64,000 nucleotides of DNA from contig NC_031467.1 in the NCBI RefSeq assembly GCF_000006565.2, positions 1,762,613 through 1,826,612 of the forward strand. The letters are read 5' to 3'. Shown here piece after piece: positions 58,801 to 64,000 of this stretch. The stretch comes from Toxoplasma gondii ME49. Its lineage: Eukaryota; Apicomplexa; Conoidasida; Eucoccidiorida; Sarcocystidae. A program made the translations under genes and the position numbers. Numbering within the stretch: position 1 is the stretch's first letter; each line of letters opens with the position of its first letter. The notes under the pieces were generated by a model. That model did not search any database. It saw nothing but the letters and a program-made list of their open reading frames with translations, and was not told the origin of the DNA.

Positions 58801-61759
58801 ATTTGCCGTCTTGCTCGCTGAAAATAACTCTAAGTGCAGCGCTTCTGCGGTTCTCTACTCAATTCGAGTTGTGCAACGGATGGACAAGTCGCTGCTCGAC
58901 CTATTTTCGGTGGAGAACGTGCTGTGTGTCGACTCGCACTGAGACTCTTGTCGTAATAGCTTTTTCGCTCCCATCTGAAGATGGAGGGTCCCGTACTTGT
59001 TTCCCCACGAAGCGACGCGAATGGCGGTGCAAAGCAAACCCATAAAGAAGCTCGAAAATCGCGAAAACATTGCCTCTCCAGTCTCTGAACGGGAAGAGGG
59101 CGACGGCCGCAGCGTCGGAGTGTACAGACACCTTGGGCGGTGTGCATCTGCACCGCGCGTCTGGCTACGAGAGAAAACTGGAGTTTCTCAACCATCTAGA
59201 GACTTCGAGGAGCCACTAAAGCAGATTGAGCGTGGACAGGAGAGCAGCGTTGAACGCCTGGCGCGTTTTCGCTTTTTCTCAACGGAAAAAAGACAAACGG
59301 CCAGCGGAGAACAGGGAAACAGATGCCGCCGGCGCATGCGGTCGTCCTGTCCCGTGGCTTTCTCGTCTGGCGGCTCTTGCCTCTTCTCGCTTGTCCGCTT
59401 GTCCTCATCAAGACGAGTTTCGCGCAAAACAGAAGAGGCGACGACCGCGCATTCAGCTGGAATTTTGGTCCATGGTGGACGCTTTTCCGGTTCTCTCCAT
59501 CTCTGCAAACGCCTGGGCGTGGTGCGGAATTTCGTCTTTGCCGCAGACCTCATCTCAAGCTCTTTCTGCGGAGGCTCCGCCGCTTGGCTTTGTTAGCTCC
59601 GCTTGCTTTCTTCTTTTCCTTCCTTCTTGATTCTGTGTTGCCTCAGGCGTCTGCACGGAAGCCAAGAGAAGTCCTTCTTTTGCTTCTTGTCGCTGCCAAG
59701 TGGCGAGCACTCGATTCCCTCTGCGGCCCTGCAAACGGGGCCTTTTTTTGTGCTCCAGACATCCTGCAAGCATGTGCCTGTATTTTTCCTCTAGAAAAAG
59801 GAAAAAGTGGAGAGAAGAGTGGACGTTCAGAAGATTCAAAAGCTCTCTTCTGGCGACGTGATTCTGCAGACACCTCGCCATTACTCTTCACGAGAAAGGA
59901 ATTGTTATTAAAGAAGAGACAGGAACTCCAACGACGGTCACCCCCCAAGATGCACAAACAGAAGCGGCCGCGCACATCACCTTTCTCTCTTCTGTTTCTT
60001 GGTGCTCTCTGCTTCCTTCCTCTCTCCTTCCGCGTAACTCGTCAATCTTGCTTCTTCTGATTTCTTTCTCTCTTCTCCGCAGCTTCGTAAGCTGCTTTCT
60101 CTTGCGTCTTCTCTCGTTCAACGTCTTGCTTAAAGTATTTTTATGTCTCTCTCGATTTTTCCTCGGTCTCTCGGCTCTCCTCTCGAGCCTCTCGCGTGCG
60201 AAGCTCCACGCGGCGCTCTTCCAGGAAGGGACGGGCGCTTCAGCTGAAGACTTCACGACGTCCGCCGATCCTTTCTCGACCCTGTGAGAAGAGTCTCCCC
60301 AACGTCTTCGCATTTCTGGAAGACGGAACGAGACCTGAGAAGCGAGAGCGGACCTGGCCAAGGCCTTCCGTGGAAGATCAGGGGAGAGTCTGCTTGCCTG
60401 CTCGACGTCCTTGCTCGCTGTGGGCGGCGTCGCCGGAGACGGCTGAGATGCGAACTCGCGTCGCGCAGTGGCGAACTTGTCTCCTCAAGAGTTATTTTTT
60501 CTGCCATGAATCCGAAGCCGACGAGACAGTGAAGACGTTCCATGCGCGGCGCGATGGCAAACACACCGCGACAGACACTCTTGCCTCGAGTCGAGGAAGA
60601 AGAAACGTTCAGCAGCGGCTGCCTCTCCCCGCACTGGCAAAGAAACCTCTTGCAGGAGCTGCAAAGCGCCCAAAGTATTTCTGCCGTCGTCAATGTGGTA
60701 TGCGTGACAAAGAGCTTCCAAACACATTTACATGTGCATATATACATATATATACATATATATGTTTCATGTTTTTAATCAGAGCAATCTGCCTCCGGTA
60801 AAGGCGCGGACGGTCCCCTATACTCTGTACTTTCAACTCTTCTCTCTATCTATATTTATATGTCTTTCTACATACATGTAGATGTAGATATACGTATGCA
60901 CCCTTTTTACATTTTTGATTCAAGGTGAGTTGGTAGTTGAGTCTGTGCGTAATTCAGCTGTCGCTTGTGTCTTCCGGCCGACAGAGCGGTGTGGAGAGAC
61001 GAGCGATGGGAGACGAACTGGGTGAAGACGCGTCACTGGCTGCGTGTGTTTCAGATGCTCGGAGAGGTTGCGTCAGTGTCAGATTTGGTGAACTGCTCTT
61101 GCATGCACCGCGTCCCTTCCATTTCGCTTCTCACTCTCGTCGTTCTTCTTCTCGCATGTCGTTCCTTTCGATACCTCGAAAGGTGACAAGGACCGTTGAA
61201 ACAGGGATTCGAGATAAAGTCGCTCTCACTCGGGGAGGTCAGTTGTCTTTCATGGATGAGACGGAATTATTATAGACGTACAGGCGCACCGACGCCCGGG
61301 GTGCACAACTCTTTGAGGGGGAATTCTTGACTTTTACAAAATTTCTGTTTTCTGACCGAGTTACTTCGGAAGCAACTTCCTCGACCTCTTGTTGTGCTCC
61401 ACTCGTTTTTGTCGCATCTCGATTGCCTCCTCGTTTCGTTTGCCTTGTCGCTTCTCGAGGTTGAGGGTGCATGCTCGATGTTCTTCTTCTTCGGTGTCTG
61501 TCTTGTCTTCGACCTCACCGATGCCCAGCGCGGATCGTCTTGCCTGCTGAACAGTCGCGAGCAGTCGTTCGCGCTTCTTTTCTTCCGAGCGACCCTGTTC
61601 TTCTAAGCGGTCTCGGTCACCGTTTTACTGGAACTTCTGTCTCCTCTGCCGCTCTGAAACTGTTTCTCTTTCGTTCTCTTCCGAAATGATTTTTGTTCGG
61701 AGTTGGATCTCTCCTCGGAGCTGTTCCTTTTCTCGGATGGTTTCTCCTTCTCTTTGCAG
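58801..61759. other. Unresolved region upstream of the VPS54 exons
   Basis: Coding-like fragments occur on both strands (minus at 60361-59888, plus at 60542-60700 and 60985-61065), but I could not build a phase-consistent model. The first exon or exons of the VPS54 gene and the 5' exons of the minus-strand gene probably fall here. A TA microsatellite is at about 60738-60765. Confidence 0.3.
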
Positions 61760-63463
61760 CCAGGAAGCTTGCAACCGAGCAGTGTGTTCTCGTTTCTCAC
61801 CGAGAACTCTCGGTTCGCCTCTCTGGAGGACCCGGTAGACTTTTCGCCTCGACGCGCGTCGGCAGGCGGGACTGCGAAGGAGATTTCCTTCTCCGACTTT
61901 GACGGATATTTCGACAGTCTCAAAGAGGTGAACTTTTGAGCGCGAGAGAAAGCTTTTTTCGAGTCGCGGACAGCGACGGATGACGAACGAACGAAGAGAC
62001 ACAGGAAAGCAAGGGAAAAAGGAAAAGCGTTCACGACACGAGACGGAGGGGATCAGAGAGAGCAAAGGAAACTCCCGAAAGAAGAAAGAAAATGCAACAC
62101 AGAGAAAAAAAAAGGAAGCAAAGGAGATCGTGAACGACAGAGAAGGACCACGAGAAGAGGAGGCGACTGTGACAAACGAGAGAGGAAGACGCAAGGGAGA
62201 CGGAAAGAAGGCGAGAGAAGAAAACAAGTTTTTCTTAGGAGCACGAAGAACAGGGGGAGAGAGACGCCGTCGAAAAGAAAGAAGGCTTCAGTCGCCTTGT
62301 GTGTCTGCTGCCGTCGCACTTTTCTCTCTCTCTTTCGCTGTCTGGTCTCTGTCTTCTTTGTCTTTTCTCTCTCTCTTTTCGCTGTCTGGTCTCTGTCTTC
62401 TTTGTCTTTTCTCTCTCTCTTTTCGCTGTCTGGTCTCTGTCTTCTTTGTGCGTCAATTGAGTGGAGGAAAGAGGGTCGCGTGTGCATACGGACAGATCTC
62501 GCTTTTTGCTTTTTTTGCTCAGGAACTGAGTCAGTTCGGAGCCATTTGCGCAGCTGACAGAGAAGCTGCAACAGCAAGACAGGCGGGGGGATCCCTTTCG
62601 TTGAGCGCTCGGCGACGCGAAAATGCAGAGCTTTTAGCCGCCTCGACGCGCCGGATGCAGAGGTCGCGCGTGCGGCTCGGCCCTACAGAGGCTCTGGGAG
62701 GTGAGAGAAGTTCTCCCCTGAGCTGTTCGAACGAGGGTGCAGAGAACGCAGAGTCGCCTCTCGAGGACGGTGAGACAGGGAGCCGTCTCCTCGCAGAGGC
62801 CGAAGACGCGCGGAGCGTCGAAGCGGGTGGAGTCGACGAGGAGGACCTTTTTCTCTGCGACGAAGAAGACGAGCTGGACGCAGCCGACGCCTGCAGTTCG
62901 GTCCCGGAGTGTTTTTTCTCGCCCAACTTCCAGCTTTCGGACTTCCTCGGCTACGACCTGCCTGAGGCCGTGAAGATCCACGACGAGGTGGGGAGCTCAG
63001 GCGAGGAAGCACGCGCAGTTTGGGATGGTTCGCGAGACCAGAGCGGCGGGAGGCAGGGGAGGCAGGGGAGGCAGCAGGCCGTCTCGGCCAAGACGAGGTC
63101 GCGGAAAGGAAGAGGGTGGCCAGGAAGAGAAACGGTGCGCGTCGCATGGCGCGAGAAGGGATAGCGACACGAGAGGGAGCGCCGCAGGGGGATGGAACGC
63201 GCTGAGAACGAGAAGAAACCAAGGCAGGCAGTTGAAAGCAGCGACAGGGACGAGAGAGCAGAAGCTCTGGAAACGCGCGACCCTCGCGAGCCAACTTTCT
63301 TGCTTTTCTGCTGCATGCAGCTTTCCACATGTCTAGATGAAGTGGAGTGCAGCCTCGTGGCTCTGCTTTCGCGGCGCTTCTCCTTCTTCGTCCGTTCGCT
63401 CTGGATGTTGACCAGCCTGCAGACCGAAATCGACGGCGCTCTTCGCACGGTCGCCGCGCTCAG
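61760..63463 (+). CDS. VPS54: VPS54-like GARP complex subunit (5' part, continues past the window)
   Basis: VPS54 is a subunit of the GARP tether, which captures endosome-derived vesicles at the trans-Golgi network. Three exons join in phase: 61760-61927, 62523-62987 and 63321-63463 (ending in phase 2). The first encodes LQPSSVFSFLTENSRFASL and KEISFSDFDGYFDSLKE. The second has Glu/Asp-rich insertions and then CFFSPNFQLSDFLGYDL plus PEAVKIHDE. The third gives LSTCLDEVECSLVALLSRRF and WMLTSLQTEIDGALRTVAAL. The order, a 'P.FF..NF.LSD' block followed by a 'LS..LD.VE..L...IS.R...F' coiled-coil block, is that of the conserved N-terminal part of VPS54. The start codon was not found and must lie upstream. 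The gene continues beyond the right edge. Other exocyst/COG/GARP-type subunits are the main alternative. Confidence 0.62.
62318..62456. repeat. Tandem repeat, unit about 47-48 bp, in a VPS54 intron
   Basis: About three near-identical copies of a pyrimidine-rich unit containing CGCTGTCTGGTCTCTGTCTT and TTTTCTCTCTCTC lie between the exons ending at 61927 and starting at 62523. Confidence 0.85.
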
Positions 63464-64000
63464 GTGAGAGAAGCTGCAGCGCAGAGAATCGCTCTGTCAA
63501 GTTGCTGAAGGTGTACCAGGAGACGACCCGCGCGCCTCTCTTGGGACACAGCTGATCAAAGACACGGTGCACCCCAGAAAGACTCTTTAAAATGTCAATC
63601 GACTGGGCGAGGGCGCCTCACCAGCAAGACCCGACAGACAGTGCCGGAGAAAGAAAACTTACCTTGACTGTAGCACCTCAGACGTAGACTGGAATACTTA
63701 CGTCGCCCAGTTCTGAGGCTTTTGTGCAAACTGCCGCTTCCTCCTTTGCTTCTCGCTGAGCGAAGGTGTGGGGGTCTCTGAGCCTTTCATATGGGGACGT
63801 ACATGCAGACGGGGAGGTCGACCCCTGCGTCTCCAAGACGATGTGAAGCGTTTCGCTCGACGACGCTTTCCAGCTCGCGAATGCTGTCGTTGCTTCCCGG
63901 TGATGTCCACCGAAATTCACCTTCGCAGCAAGCACTCGTTGAGAGCGCCTTCGTTTCTTTTTTCGAGAGAACGCCACGGCGGAAAGAGTAGTCAGTTCTG

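Noticed and set aside
62318..62456. Possible CRISPR-like array (regular repeats)
   Set aside because: The units are contiguous tandem copies without spacers, in an intron of a eukaryotic gene.

Overview
The window reads as nuclear DNA of a coccidian apicomplexan of the Toxoplasma/Neospora/Hammondia type. Genes are split by many GT-AG introns of 0.1-1 kb. Proteins carry long Ser/Ala/Glu-rich insertions. Introns and intergenic DNA hold (TA)n microsatellites and many copies of the palindromic TGCATGC motif. I cannot separate the genera from sequence alone. There is no sign of bacterial organisation, CRISPR arrays, tRNA or rRNA genes, or intact transposons.

Layout. 61-785 (-) is the last visible part of a gene running off the left edge, with an in-frame TGA that needs explaining. 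6807-14710 (+) is a ten-exon TAF6-type transcription factor subunit. It converges on 16394-20682 (-), a MINDY-family deubiquitinase. 23307-24527 (+) is an intronless gene for a secreted protein of unknown function. 27515-38823 (-) is a gene of about ten exons for a protein of about 2000 residues, with a mitochondrial-looking N-terminus, helical repeats and a TRAM-like C-terminal patch. 40803-42728 (+) encodes a probable mitochondrial coiled-coil protein. 45843-47385 (+) encodes a small protein with a SILK-type PP1 docking motif. 48502-49894 (-) is nucleoside diphosphate kinase, and 51759-56459 (+) is the ubiquitin shuttle receptor RAD23; these two are divergent. 57900-58800 (-) holds coding-like exons of an unidentified gene. 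61760-63463 (+) is the 5' part of a VPS54 (GARP tethering complex) gene running off the right edge.

Exon models were built by hand by matching splice sites and codon phase. The TAF6, MINDY, NDK and RAD23 models close in frame throughout. The large helical-repeat gene closes in frame from exon 2 to exon 10, while its exon 1/exon 2 junction is uncertain. The genes look like unrelated housekeeping functions: transcription initiation, ubiquitin handling (MINDY, RAD23), nucleotide metabolism, organelle RNA biology and Golgi retrieval. I saw no multi-gene accessory system. The most interesting items are a GC-AG intron in NDK, a duplicated 3' splice site in the MINDY gene that would give a 9-residue alternative, the in-frame TGA at the left edge, the PP1-docking protein, the uncharacterised secreted protein and the giant helical-repeat protein.
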